From Candidatus Pelagibacter communis (lineage in GTDB: Bacteria > Pseudomonadota > Alphaproteobacteria > Pelagibacterales > Pelagibacteraceae), in assembly GCF_001179845.1 (NCBI RefSeq), contig NZ_CVSB01000037.1, positions 62,001 to 126,000 on the forward strand: 64,000 bases of DNA, in the 5' to 3' direction. Shown here piece by piece: positions 18,613 to 26,794 of this stretch. Under the pieces are notes generated by a model. The model had not been told where the DNA came from. It saw only the letters and a list, made by a program, of their open reading frames with translations, and searched no databases. Numbering within the stretch: the first letter of the stretch is position 1; every line of letters starts with the position of its first letter. The position numbers and the translations under genes are program-made.

Positions 18613-18661
18613 GAATCCAAATTTTTCAATCTCAGGTTGACCGTAGAATCCATTTGGAGTC
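18613..18661. promoter_or_regulatory. Three GANTC methylation sites upstream of ccrM
   Basis: The 104-base space between rnhB and ccrM holds GAATC at 18613-18617, GAATC at 18646-18650 and GAGTC at 18657-18661. GANTC is the site methylated by CcrM. In Caulobacter, GANTC sites in the ccrM leader make transcription depend on the methylation state. At the base composition of this window about one site per 400 bases is expected by chance, so three in 49 bases in front of this particular gene looks functional. Self-regulation is inference. Confidence 0.6.
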
Positions 18662-18677
18662 TAATTAATTTTTACAA

Positions 18678-19748
18678 ATGAAAACTGATTTCAAAAATAA
18701 AATAATTAATGGAGATAGTCTCGAAGAATTAAAAAAAATTCCACGTGAAACTTTTGATTTAATTTTTGCTGATCCTCCTTACAACTTACAATTAAAAAGT
18801 GAATTAACTAGACCCGATAGATCAAAGGTTAGTGCGGTAAATGATAAGTGGGATCAATTTGAAAATTTTAAAAAATATGATGATTTCACTTATGAATGGC
18901 TTGGTGAATGTAAAAGAATTTTAAAAAAAGATGGAGCAATTTGGGTTATAGGAAGCTACCATAATATTTTTAGAGTTGGCACAGCAATCCAAAATTTAGG
19001 TTTTTGGATTTTAAACGATGTCATTTGGAATAAAAACAATCCAATGCCAAACTTTAGAGGAACACGTTTTACTAACGCTCATGAAACTTTGATATGGGCT
19101 TCTAAAAGTGAAAAATCAAAATACACATTCAATTATCAATCTTTAAAATGCTTAAATGATGATTTGCAAATGAGATCTAATTGGGATCTTCCAATATGCA
19201 ATGGTTCTGAAAGACTTAAAAAGGATGGAAAAAAAATTCACTCTACACAAAAACCAGAAGCACTATTACATAGAATTTTACTAGCTACATCTAATAAAAA
19301 TGACCTGATTCTTGATCCTTTTTTAGGATCAGGAACAACAGCTACAGTAGCAAAAAAACTAGGAAGAAATTATTTTGGAATAGAAAAGGAAAAAAATTAT
19401 TTTAAAGCTGCTGAGCAACGCATAAAAGCTACAAAACCTATTGAGGACGACTTATTAGATACTCTAAAAAATAATAGATCAAAACCAAGAATTCCTTTTG
19501 GTTCATTAGTTGAGCTTGGAATAATTAAACCTGGAACTAATATTTTTGATAATAAGAAAAAAATAACAGCCAGAATTATGGCTGATGGTAGTATAAAACA
19601 TAATCAAGCAGAGGGTTCTATACACAAAGTTGCGGCTACTATTTTAGGAGCTGAAAGTTGCAATGGATGGACTTTTTGGCACTGTGATATAAATGGACGA
19701 ACTTATCCTATTGATTATCTAAGACAAAGATTAATTTCTAAAAATTAA
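18678..19748 (+). CDS. ccrM: Cell-cycle DNA adenine N6-methyltransferase CcrM (GANTC)
   Basis: A 356-residue beta-class DNA methyltransferase. Motif IV is ADPPYNLQL near residue 31. The SAM-binding motif I comes late, as DLILDPFLGSGTTATVAKKLGRN. A C-terminal extension of about 85 residues (RIMADGSIKH, SIHKVAATILGAESCNGW) is characteristic of CcrM rather than of ordinary restriction-system methylases. CcrM methylates the adenine of GANTC late in the cell cycle. Three GANTC sites lie just upstream. The stop codon shares a TTAA with the stop of the convergent flavoprotein gene. Confidence 0.93.
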   Translation: MKTDFKNKIINGDSLEELKKIPRETFDLIFADPPYNLQLKSELTRPDRSKVSAVNDKWDQFENFKKYDDFTYEWLGECKRILKKDGAIWVIGSYHNIFRVGTAIQNLGFWILNDVIWNKNNPMPNFRGTRFTNAHETLIWASKSEKSKYTFNYQSLKCLNDDLQMRSNWDLPICNGSERLKKDGKKIHSTQKPEALLHRILLATSNKNDLILDPFLGSGTTATVAKKLGRNYFGIEKEKNYFKAAEQRIKATKPIEDDLLDTLKNNRSKPRIPFGSLVELGIIKPGTNIFDNKKKITARIMADGSIKHNQAEGSIHKVAATILGAESCNGWTFWHCDINGRTYPIDYLRQRLISKN

Positions 19749-20887
19749 CTTTTATAAATTTTACCCAAATAACTTTGTAAAAATTTTTTATTCTTAGTTA
19801 AAAGTTTTAAAAAAATATTTCTTAATATAATCATAATTGGATTTGATAAATGGAAAGCAAATTGATTGAAATTAGATCTGCTTTTAATCATTTTTACTCT
19901 CTTCAATCTGATATCATAAAAATTATTATTATTTATTAAACATTTATATAATTCATTAGATCCCTCAATTGATTGGGAAGCTCCCTGCGCAAATGAAGGT
20001 GAAAAAGCAAAAAATGCGTCTCCTACAAGGAATATATTTTTTGGAGGATTGTATAAATTTTTACTTACAAATATTGGAAATAATTTAATATTTTGAAGAC
20101 TTTCCAAAAAACTTAAAGAAACTTTTTTAGATAATTTAAATTTAATATTTTTTATAAAAGAACTCTCATTAAAAAGATTGTAATTCTCTTGCTCATTTGA
20201 ATTTAATTTATGTTTTAAAATGCCAATAAAATTTAAATTTTTATCATTATTAATTGGATAAATAACATAATGAAAATTTGGCCCTAAAAACAAAGAAATA
20301 TTTTCTTCATTTATATTTTGTAGATTTTCTCTCGATATAGTGCCCCTAATAGCAATCGTGTCATTGTAAATTGGTTTTGATTTATTGTTTGAAATTAATA
20401 ACTTCCCCTTAGAAAACACACCATCTGAAATAATTAAGTAATCGCAACTAATTTTATTTTTATCAAATATTAATTTTATTGAATCTTTATCATAATCAAT
20501 CTGTTCAATAGTGTGATTATATCTAATTATATCCTCGTTTATTTGTTCTTTTAAAAATTGAAGTAATTTTGATCTTTTCAATGTTGTATATTTACAATCT
20601 TCAGAATTAAATTTTGAAATGTCTAAGTCACAAATTTTTTTTGAATTTTTAATTTCATAAAAATCAATTTTTTTTGGATTAAATTTTTCCTCTTTAGTGA
20701 GAGAAGCAAAGCCTATTTTGTTTAAAAGCTTCACGCTATTTACTGACAGCTGAATTCCATAGCCTTCATCTATTTCTATTGAATTTCTTTTTTCATAAAT
20801 CGTAACCTGATAATCCTTATGATCTTTAAATAAATTGGCAATATACAAACCAGAAATTCCAGCACCAATTATTGCTATTTTTTTCAT
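19745..20887 (-). CDS. FAD-dependent monooxygenase (group A flavoprotein)
   Basis: A 380-residue flavoprotein. The N-terminal Rossmann motif is IIGAGISGLYIANLF, a mid-protein DG motif occurs in IISDGVFSKG, and the C-terminal FAD motif is GDAFFAFSPSFAQGASQSIEG. The last motif resembles salicylate or kynurenine hydroxylases (GDAAH...QGANQ) more than UbiH/UbiF, with Phe replacing the common His. The substrate is unknown; a ubiquinone ring hydroxylation role is possible but unsupported. It overlaps mutY by 4 bases (ATGA), so it is translated with mutY. Confidence 0.7.
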   Translation of the reverse strand: MKKIAIIGAGISGLYIANLFKDHKDYQVTIYEKRNSIEIDEGYGIQLSVNSVKLLNKIGFASLTKEEKFNPKKIDFYEIKNSKKICDLDISKFNSEDCKYTTLKRSKLLQFLKEQINEDIIRYNHTIEQIDYDKDSIKLIFDKNKISCDYLIISDGVFSKGKLLISNNKSKPIYNDTIAIRGTISRENLQNINEENISLFLGPNFHYVIYPINNDKNLNFIGILKHKLNSNEQENYNLFNESSFIKNIKFKLSKKVSLSFLESLQNIKLFPIFVSKNLYNPPKNIFLVGDAFFAFSPSFAQGASQSIEGSNELYKCLINNNNFYDIRLKRVKMIKSRSNFNQFAFHLSNPIMIILRNIFLKLLTKNKKFLQSYLGKIYKS

Positions 20888-21870
20888 TTATGACTTTCTA
20901 AAAATTTTACTATCTTTTTTGTAAATGTTGGCAGTGTATAATTTTGAAGCTTTGTTGGATCAATCCAATAATTATTTTTATTTAAATTATATTTATTTTT
21001 AAATTCAATTTTAATATTCATGCTCATATTAGACATTTTAAAATTCAAATCTCTATCAAAATTTTTAGGATTATTTACTTCCTCCATCGGGAAGATATTA
21101 AAATTTTTCAAAAAATTAAATTTATTATTTTTGATTAATAAATAATGATTATTTTTTTTATAAACATTTAGCTTGTAAAAAGTTTCCTTACCTTTTTTTT
21201 TAAATTTTACTAAATCAAAATTTTTATTTTTAAATGATTTGCATTTTTTTACTAATGGACAGTTCTTACAATTAGGACTAACAGGTTTACAAATTAGTGC
21301 TCCTATTTCCATTAAAGCTTGAGCATAATCACTAGACCTTTTGACAGATGTTCCAAAAATTTTTTTCTTCTCATGTAAATTTTCTTTTTTTATTTGATCT
21401 TGTTTTTTTAAAAATAAGTATCTCTTTAATACTCTTTCAATATTACCATCTAGAGGAATTATTGGTTCATTGAATGCAATTGCAGAAATTGCACTTGCTG
21501 TATAATCTCCAATTCCTGGAAGAGACTTTAAATCTACAAAATTTCTAGGTATTTTTTTATTAAAATTTTTAACAACTATTTGAGCTGTTTTTTTTAAATT
21601 TCTTACTCTTGAATAGTATCCAAGACCCTCCCAAAGTTTCATTAATTTTCTATCATCATATTTAGATAATTTTTCTATTGTGGGAATATTTTTTATAAAT
21701 CTATTAAAGTAAGGTATTACCGTTGCAACCTGGGTTTGCTGCAACATAAATTCACTTACTAAAGTGTAATATTGCTTTTTTGTTTGAGAAACATTCTTTC
21801 TCCAAGGTAAAGATCGTTTATTTAAATCATACCAATTAAGAATATTATTTGTTATTATTTGATCTTTCAT
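20884..21870 (-). CDS. mutY: A/G-specific adenine glycosylase
   Basis: MutY removes adenine mispaired with 8-oxoguanine. The protein has the PWRK opening, the FMLQQTQVATVIPYF helix, and the helix-hairpin-helix LPGIGDYTASAISAIAF with the catalytic Asp in PLDGNIERV. A 4Fe-4S cluster pattern C-x6-C-x2-C-x5-C is in the segment from ALICKPVS to KKCKSF. The C-terminal Nudix-like domain is present but poorly conserved. The Met at 21870 gives a 328-residue protein starting MKDQIITNN. A longer start at 21915 would lie deep inside the divergent gene. Its start codon directly abuts that of the DciA-like gene. Confidence 0.93.
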   Translation of the reverse strand: MKDQIITNNILNWYDLNKRSLPWRKNVSQTKKQYYTLVSEFMLQQTQVATVIPYFNRFIKNIPTIEKLSKYDDRKLMKLWEGLGYYSRVRNLKKTAQIVVKNFNKKIPRNFVDLKSLPGIGDYTASAISAIAFNEPIIPLDGNIERVLKRYLFLKKQDQIKKENLHEKKKIFGTSVKRSSDYAQALMEIGALICKPVSPNCKNCPLVKKCKSFKNKNFDLVKFKKKGKETFYKLNVYKKNNHYLLIKNNKFNFLKNFNIFPMEEVNNPKNFDRDLNFKMSNMSMNIKIEFKNKYNLNKNNYWIDPTKLQNYTLPTFTKKIVKFLESHK

Positions 21871-22359
21871 ATGCAATCTAAAAATAATACTAAGCAGAGA
21901 AACGCTAGCATTCAAGGATTAAGATCTTTCAAAGACACTTTGCCAAAAAATGTCAAAAAAATAATAAATAAAAAAGGTCATGTATATTCAGAAACTCTGA
22001 GCAATTGGAAATTTTTAGTTGGAAGCGAATTATTTAAAATTTGCTATCCAAAAACATTTAAAAATTCAAATAAATTTGGTGTTAGTACCTTAGTGGTTAT
22101 GGTCAAGCGAGGACATGAAGTTGACGTAGAATATTCGAAAAAAGATATTTTAAATAAAATGAATAATTTTTTTGGATATTCTGTTGTTGAAAAGCTTAAA
22201 TTCATAAGTTTTGATGATCAACATGAAATGACGGGCTCGGGTGAAACAAAAGTTAAAAATGTGGCAATTAGTAAATATCAAGATAAGATTAAAGGTGTTA
22301 AAAACGAAAAAATTAAAAAATCATTAACAGAGTTAACCAGGGTTTTTAGAGAGAAATGA
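21871..22359 (+). CDS. DciA-like protein (DUF721)
   Basis: A 162-residue basic protein with a DUF721 domain. The N-terminal helix region is around LPKNVKKIINKKGH, then ETLSNWKFLVGSEL, then a strand-rich part with STLVVMVKRGHEVDVEY. In many bacteria DUF721 proteins (DciA) assist loading of the replicative helicase. The family call is good; the helicase-loading role here is inferred. The ATG at 21871 directly abuts the mutY start codon on the other strand (CATATG). An in-frame TTG at 21859 is less likely. It overlaps the next gene by 4 bases. Confidence 0.75.
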   Translation: MQSKNNTKQRNASIQGLRSFKDTLPKNVKKIINKKGHVYSETLSNWKFLVGSELFKICYPKTFKNSNKFGVSTLVVMVKRGHEVDVEYSKKDILNKMNNFFGYSVVEKLKFISFDDQHEMTGSGETKVKNVAISKYQDKIKGVKNEKIKKSLTELTRVFREK

Positions 22360-22934
22360 AAAAAATTATATTCTTAATATTAATATTTTTTACTACAGTC
22401 TTAAATGTACAAGCTGAGGAAATTAAAAGGATAACTGTCGGTAAAAAGGATGCAAAAATAACTATTATAGCTTTTGAATCATTAACTTGTAGTCATTGTG
22501 CTAACTTTCATAAAAATGTTTATCCTCAATTAAAAGAAGAATTTCTAGATAAAGGAATTGCTAAAATTGAATTTAGACATTTTCCATTAGACATAGCTGC
22601 CTTTAATGCATCTAAAGTTTCTCAGTGTAAGAATGATGGAAATTCAGATATCCTTGAAAGTTTATATGCTAATCAACAAAAATGGGTAAAGGGAAGTTCA
22701 ATACAGGAGGCAAATAAAAATCTACAAAAATTTTTAAAAAGTGAGGGATTTAGTATTGATTTTGATACTTGCATAAATAATAAGGAAATTGAAGATTTTG
22801 TATTAAACGATCGAATCGATGGAGCAAAGAACTTCAAAGTGAACGCAACTCCTACGATTATTATTAACAACGAAAAATTTGAAAAAACTCTAAATTATAA
22901 AAATTTAAAAAAAGCGCTAGAAAAACTGATATAA
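22356..22934 (+). CDS. DsbA-family thiol:disulfide oxidoreductase
   Basis: A 192-residue exported thioredoxin-fold protein. It has a signal peptide (MKKIIFLILIFFTTVLNVQA), an active site CSHC in LTCSHCANFH, and a cis-Pro loop NATPTIII near the C-terminus. The layout fits periplasmic DsbA/DsbG-like or BdbD-like oxidoreductases with a helical insert. It should form or rearrange disulfides in exported proteins. It overlaps the DciA-like gene by 4 bases and is followed by smc after 8 bases. Confidence 0.88.
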   Translation: MKKIIFLILIFFTTVLNVQAEEIKRITVGKKDAKITIIAFESLTCSHCANFHKNVYPQLKEEFLDKGIAKIEFRHFPLDIAAFNASKVSQCKNDGNSDILESLYANQQKWVKGSSIQEANKNLQKFLKSEGFSIDFDTCINNKEIEDFVLNDRIDGAKNFKVNATPTIIINNEKFEKTLNYKNLKKALEKLI

Positions 22935-22942
22935 GTTAGTGC

Positions 22943-25516
22943 ATGGAGTTTAAAAAAATCCAATTAAATGGATTTAAATCTTTTGCTGAAAAAACCAACT
23001 TCTTAATTGAGGATGGTCTTACGGGTATAGTGGGTCCTAACGGCTGTGGTAAATCTAACATTGTAGAATCTTTAAGATGGGTAATGGGAGAGACCTCGGC
23101 AAAAAGTATGCGTGGATCTGGTATGGAAGATGTTATATTTTCAGGGACATCTAACAAAGCATCAAAAAATATTGCAGAAGTATCAATCGAAGTTGAAAAC
23201 AAAGATAAAGAGGGCCCTATCCAATACCGTGAATTAGAGCAAATACAAGTGAGAAGAAAAATAGAAAAAGATAAAGGATCTAAATTTTATATTAATGATA
23301 AAGAAGTAAGAGCAAGAGATGCTCAAATGTTTTTTGCAGATCTTTCGACTGGTGCGCACTCTCCATCCATGATTAGTCAAGGAAGAATAGGTGCATTGGT
23401 AACAGCGAAACCAACAGATAGAAGGTCTATTTTAGAAGAAGCCGCAGGAATATCTGGTTTACACGTTAGAAGACATGAGGCTGAATTAAGATTAGGTGCG
23501 GCTGAGAATAATTTAAAAAGAGCGGATGAACTAAGAAGACAGCAAGAAAAACAATTAGCAAATCTTCAAAAACAAGCTGAAGAGGCAACAAAATACAAAC
23601 TAATTTCAGATCAAATTAAAAAAATTGAAGCAGGTTTATATTATTTAAAATTATTAGAAATAGATAAAGAAATTAGAATAGAAAATGAAATTAATACTGA
23701 GGCAGAAGGAGAAGTAGAAGGATTTAATAACAAAATATCTGAATTAGAAAACTCAATTAAAACTTTTACAGATAAAGTAAATCCATTGAGAGAGAAAAAT
23801 ATTGAAAATTTATCAAGGATACAAAGACTTAATTTAGAACTTCAAAGTTTAGATGAAGAAAATACAAGAATTCAAGATGAGATAGAAAGCATCAAAAAAT
23901 CAATTCAAACACTTGATGATGATATCACGAGAGAAAAAGGGATAATCATAGACGCTAACTCAAATGAAAAAAGATTGAAGGAAGAAAAAACTGAATTAAT
24001 TGAGACAGACTCGAAGTATTTTGAAACAGAAAAATTATCTAATGAAGAGTTAGAAAGTGCAAAAAATAAACTTAAAGAAGAACAAAAAGCTGTTGATGAA
24101 GTTGTAAACAGTTTAGCAGAAGAAACTGTAAATATAAGTGTTGGTCCAATAAGAAATGTAAAAAACACTATATCAAGGGTAAAAGAATTAATAGATAGTA
24201 ATGAAATAAATCAAGCAGTAACACTTCTAGATAGATGTAATATGGAGCTAGATAGTTTTTTAAATGATTTAAAAAATGAGAGATCTAGAAGTGAGTTATT
24301 AGGAGTTAGCGAAAAATCAGAAAATATAAAATTACTCCAAGAAAAATATGCTGATGCATATAGTAAAAATCAATCAATTAAAAATGAGTCCATAAAAAGA
24401 AATGAAAGAATTAAAACCATTGAAACGGAAATTGAAAGTTGGAAAAATTTATTAACTAACTCAGAAAAAATGGTTAATGAACTAACACAAAGAAAAGAAA
24501 AATTATCAAAACAATTAAGTGATTTAGAAAACCAGCCTAGAGCCCAGGCAGAAAGAAAAGGTCAAATTTCAGAAAATTTAAGAATTTCAGATAAAGAAAA
24601 AATTGATAATGAAGCGATTATAGATGAGACAGATCAAAAAATTGAAATGTTAAGAACGCAATTAAATGAAATTCAAGAACAATCAATTCAAATCAGAGAA
24701 AGAAAAGCAAGCTCAGGAGCTACAATTGAAGGCCTGCAAAAAAGAAAAAATGATCTCCTTGATAGAATTAGTTCTGAGTTAAATTTGAATGAAGATAATA
24801 TTTTAGAAAATTCAAATTTAAACGGGGTAGAAGAGCTTCCAAATCCAGTTGATCAAGAAGATGCTTTAGACAAGAAAAAACAAGAAAGAGAAAAATTAGG
24901 ATCTGTAAATTTAAAAGCAGATGAAGAAACAAGTAAATATGAAGAAGAGATAAAAAAAATGGAACAGGATCGTGCCGATCTTGTTGCTGCTATCGTAAAA
25001 CTTAAAGATAGTATTAATGAACTTAATCAAAAAGGAAGGGAAAGATTGATTGAAGCTTTTGAAAAAGTTAATAGAAAATTTAATGAAGTTTATACAAAAC
25101 TTTTCAATGGTGGAAATGCCAAACTAGAACTGGTGGACTCTGATGATCCACTTGAAGCAGGTTTAGAAATGTTAGTTAGTCCTCCGGGAAAAAGACTTCA
25201 ATCTATAACTTTGTTATCTGGAGGTGAGCAAGCTTTGACCGCCCTCTCATTAATCTTTGCAGTATTTTTAACAAACCCTTCACCTATATGTGTATTAGAT
25301 GAGGTTGATGCACCACTTGACGATGCTAACGTAACAAGATTTTGTAGTCTACTTGAGGAATTAATAAAAATAACCAATACTAAATTCATAATCGTAACTC
25401 ATCATGCTTTAACCATGTCAAAAATGAACAGACTATATGGGGTGACGATGCCTCAAAAAGGAATTAGTCAGCTTGTGGCTGTTGATTTACAAAAAGCAGA
25501 GAGTATGGTTGCTTAA
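22943..25516 (+). CDS. smc: Chromosome segregation protein SMC, short form without a recognisable hinge
   Basis: The heads are clearly SMC. Walker A is GPNGCGKSN (residues 31-39), followed by WVMGETSAKSMRG. The signature LLSGGEQALTALSLIF starts near residue 757, and Walker B is LDEVDAPLDD. Between them lies mostly coiled coil. At 857 residues it is about 300 shorter than usual bacterial SMC (about 1150). I cannot see the Gly-rich globular hinge normally at the arm tip. Instead residues about 394-445 form a short non-coil stretch (NISVGPIRNVKNT and on). SMC organises and segregates chromosomes with ScpA/ScpB, which are not in this window. No CxxC zinc hook is present, so RecN or Rad50-like alternatives do not fit. 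Confidence 0.88.
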   Translation: MEFKKIQLNGFKSFAEKTNFLIEDGLTGIVGPNGCGKSNIVESLRWVMGETSAKSMRGSGMEDVIFSGTSNKASKNIAEVSIEVENKDKEGPIQYRELEQIQVRRKIEKDKGSKFYINDKEVRARDAQMFFADLSTGAHSPSMISQGRIGALVTAKPTDRRSILEEAAGISGLHVRRHEAELRLGAAENNLKRADELRRQQEKQLANLQKQAEEATKYKLISDQIKKIEAGLYYLKLLEIDKEIRIENEINTEAEGEVEGFNNKISELENSIKTFTDKVNPLREKNIENLSRIQRLNLELQSLDEENTRIQDEIESIKKSIQTLDDDITREKGIIIDANSNEKRLKEEKTELIETDSKYFETEKLSNEELESAKNKLKEEQKAVDEVVNSLAEETVNISVGPIRNVKNTISRVKELIDSNEINQAVTLLDRCNMELDSFLNDLKNERSRSELLGVSEKSENIKLLQEKYADAYSKNQSIKNESIKRNERIKTIETEIESWKNLLTNSEKMVNELTQRKEKLSKQLSDLENQPRAQAERKGQISENLRISDKEKIDNEAIIDETDQKIEMLRTQLNEIQEQSIQIRERKASSGATIEGLQKRKNDLLDRISSELNLNEDNILENSNLNGVEELPNPVDQEDALDKKKQEREKLGSVNLKADEETSKYEEEIKKMEQDRADLVAAIVKLKDSINELNQKGRERLIEAFEKVNRKFNEVYTKLFNGGNAKLELVDSDDPLEAGLEMLVSPPGKRLQSITLLSGGEQALTALSLIFAVFLTNPSPICVLDEVDAPLDDANVTRFCSLLEELIKITNTKFIIVTHHALTMSKMNRLYGVTMPQKGISQLVAVDLQKAESMVA

Positions 25517-25525
25517 ACTATATAA

Positions 25526-25801
25526 ATGCCAAAAGACCCTTTCAAAACTCGCTTAGAGATTGCAAAAAACAAGATTTCAAAGAAAAATCTCTACAATAAG
25601 AAGAATGACCCCTCGCCTATAGGAACTGCATTCAAATTGAGCACAGAACTTGTTTCTGCAGTGGCTGTGGGGACAATTATTGGGTTTATTTTTGACAAGA
25701 CCTTTGGTACTAAACCCTGGTTTATATTAATATTTTTTTTTGTTGGTGTAGTTGCTGGAATAACCAATGTGATTAGATCCGCAAAAAAAATGCAAAAATA
25801 A
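25526..25801 (+). CDS. atpI: ATP synthase accessory protein AtpI/AtpZ
   Basis: A 91-residue protein with two membrane helices (VSAVAVGTIIGFIFD and WFILIFFFVGVVAGITNVI). The family motif GTxFDxxFGTxPW-like region is seen as IFDKTFGTKPW. AtpI/AtpZ proteins assist c-ring assembly or ion supply for the F-type ATP synthase. It starts 9 bases after smc and precedes atpB, the usual position as first gene of the Fo operon. Confidence 0.85.
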   Translation: MPKDPFKTRLEIAKNKISKKNLYNKKNDPSPIGTAFKLSTELVSAVAVGTIIGFIFDKTFGTKPWFILIFFFVGVVAGITNVIRSAKKMQK

Positions 25802-25810
25802 ATAAGTATT

Positions 25811-26545
25811 ATGGCAGCAAATCCTATGTCCCAATTCGACGTTTATAGAATTGGACCTGAAATTAAAGTTGGAGCATTCGACATATCATTTACGAACGCA
25901 AGTTTGTTTATGATTTTAAGTACTGTGTCTATTTTGTTAATCTTTAATTTAGGATCAAAAAAAAATTCAATACTACCAAACAAAATTCAATTATTAGCAG
26001 AACTTAGCTATACCTTTGTGTCCAAAATGATTAGCGATACAGCTGGATCAAAAGCTAAACCATACTTTGCATTTATATTTTCTCTATTCATGTTTGTTTT
26101 ATTTTGTAACATGTTTGGAATGATACCTTATACTTTCACTGTAACCAGTCATATAATTGTAACATTTGTACTCGCAGCATTTATATTTATTGGAGTGACT
26201 GTAATTGGGTTTATTAAACATGGATTTGGGTATTTAAAATTATTTGTCCCAAGTGGAGTGCCTGCAGTATTGCTCCCTTTAATTGTTGTTATTGAAATTA
26301 TTTCTTATTTAAGTAGGCCTATAAGTTTATCAGTTAGATTATTTGCCAATATGATGGCTGGTCATACAATGATGAAAGTTTTCGGAGGCTTTGTAATTAG
26401 CCTTGGAATAGTTGGTGGGTGGCTTCCACTAAGTTTTTCGGTTGCGTTAACTGGTTTGGAGATCTTAGTTGCTTTTCTTCAAGCTTATGTTTTTGCAATC
26501 TTAACCTGCATCTATTTAAATGATGCATTAAATTTACACCATTAA
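25811..26545 (+). CDS. atpB: ATP synthase Fo subunit a
   Basis: Subunit a forms the proton half-channels against the c-ring. The 244-residue protein has several membrane helices. The essential Arg lies in SRPISLSVRLFANMMAGH, and a last helix segment contains LEILVAFLQAYVFAIL. Length is normal for alphaproteobacteria. The gene is second in the Fo cluster atpI-atpB-atpE-atpF'-atpF. The F1 genes are not in this window, as is usual for alphaproteobacteria, where the two operons are separate. Confidence 0.96.
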   Translation: MAANPMSQFDVYRIGPEIKVGAFDISFTNASLFMILSTVSILLIFNLGSKKNSILPNKIQLLAELSYTFVSKMISDTAGSKAKPYFAFIFSLFMFVLFCNMFGMIPYTFTVTSHIIVTFVLAAFIFIGVTVIGFIKHGFGYLKLFVPSGVPAVLLPLIVVIEIISYLSRPISLSVRLFANMMAGHTMMKVFGGFVISLGIVGGWLPLSFSVALTGLEILVAFLQAYVFAILTCIYLNDALNLHH

Positions 26546-26550
26546 TAACA

Positions 26551-26557
26551 GAGGAGG
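26551..26557 (+). promoter_or_regulatory. Strong Shine-Dalgarno site of atpE
   Basis: GAGGAGG sits 5 bases before the atpE ATG. It is the best ribosome-binding site I can see in the window, where most starts have no clear one. This fits the need for about ten c subunits per complex against one subunit a. Confidence 0.7.
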
Positions 26558-26562
26558 ATATA

Positions 26563-26790
26563 ATGGAATTAGAAGCAGCAAAAATGATCGGAGCAGGTTT
26601 AGCAGCAATTGCTTTAGCTGGAGCCGGTGTTGGTATCGGAATAATTTTTGGAAATTATTTGTCTGGTGCAATGAGAAATCCATCTGCAGCACAAAAACAA
26701 TTTCCTAACTTGCTTTTAGGTTTCGCACTTGCAGAAGCTACAGGATTATTCGGATTAGTAGTTGCGTTAATCATTCTCTTTGCGTTTTAA
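26563..26790 (+). CDS. atpE: ATP synthase Fo subunit c
   Basis: A 75-residue hairpin protein with two membrane helices around a polar loop (RNPSAAQKQ). The ion-carrying carboxylate is the Glu in FALAEATGLFGL. The first helix is Gly/Ala-rich (AGAGVGIGIIFG), which allows tight ring packing. No Gln of the Na+-binding signature is seen, so protons are the likely coupling ion. A strong ribosome-binding site precedes it. The next gene begins 4 bases after its stop. Confidence 0.97.
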   Translation: MELEAAKMIGAGLAAIALAGAGVGIGIIFGNYLSGAMRNPSAAQKQFPNLLLGFALAEATGLFGLVVALIILFAF

Positions 26791-26794
26791 ATTG

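Noticed and set aside
21871-21915. Longer mutY start at 21915
   Set aside because: It adds 15 residues absent from MutY proteins and lies inside the DciA-like gene; the Met at 21870 matches the family start.
22943-25516. RecN or Rad50/SbcC instead of SMC
   Set aside because: The FKSFAEKT opening, the GETSAKSMRG stretch and the LSGGEQALTALSLIF signature are SMC-specific, and no CxxC zinc hook exists.
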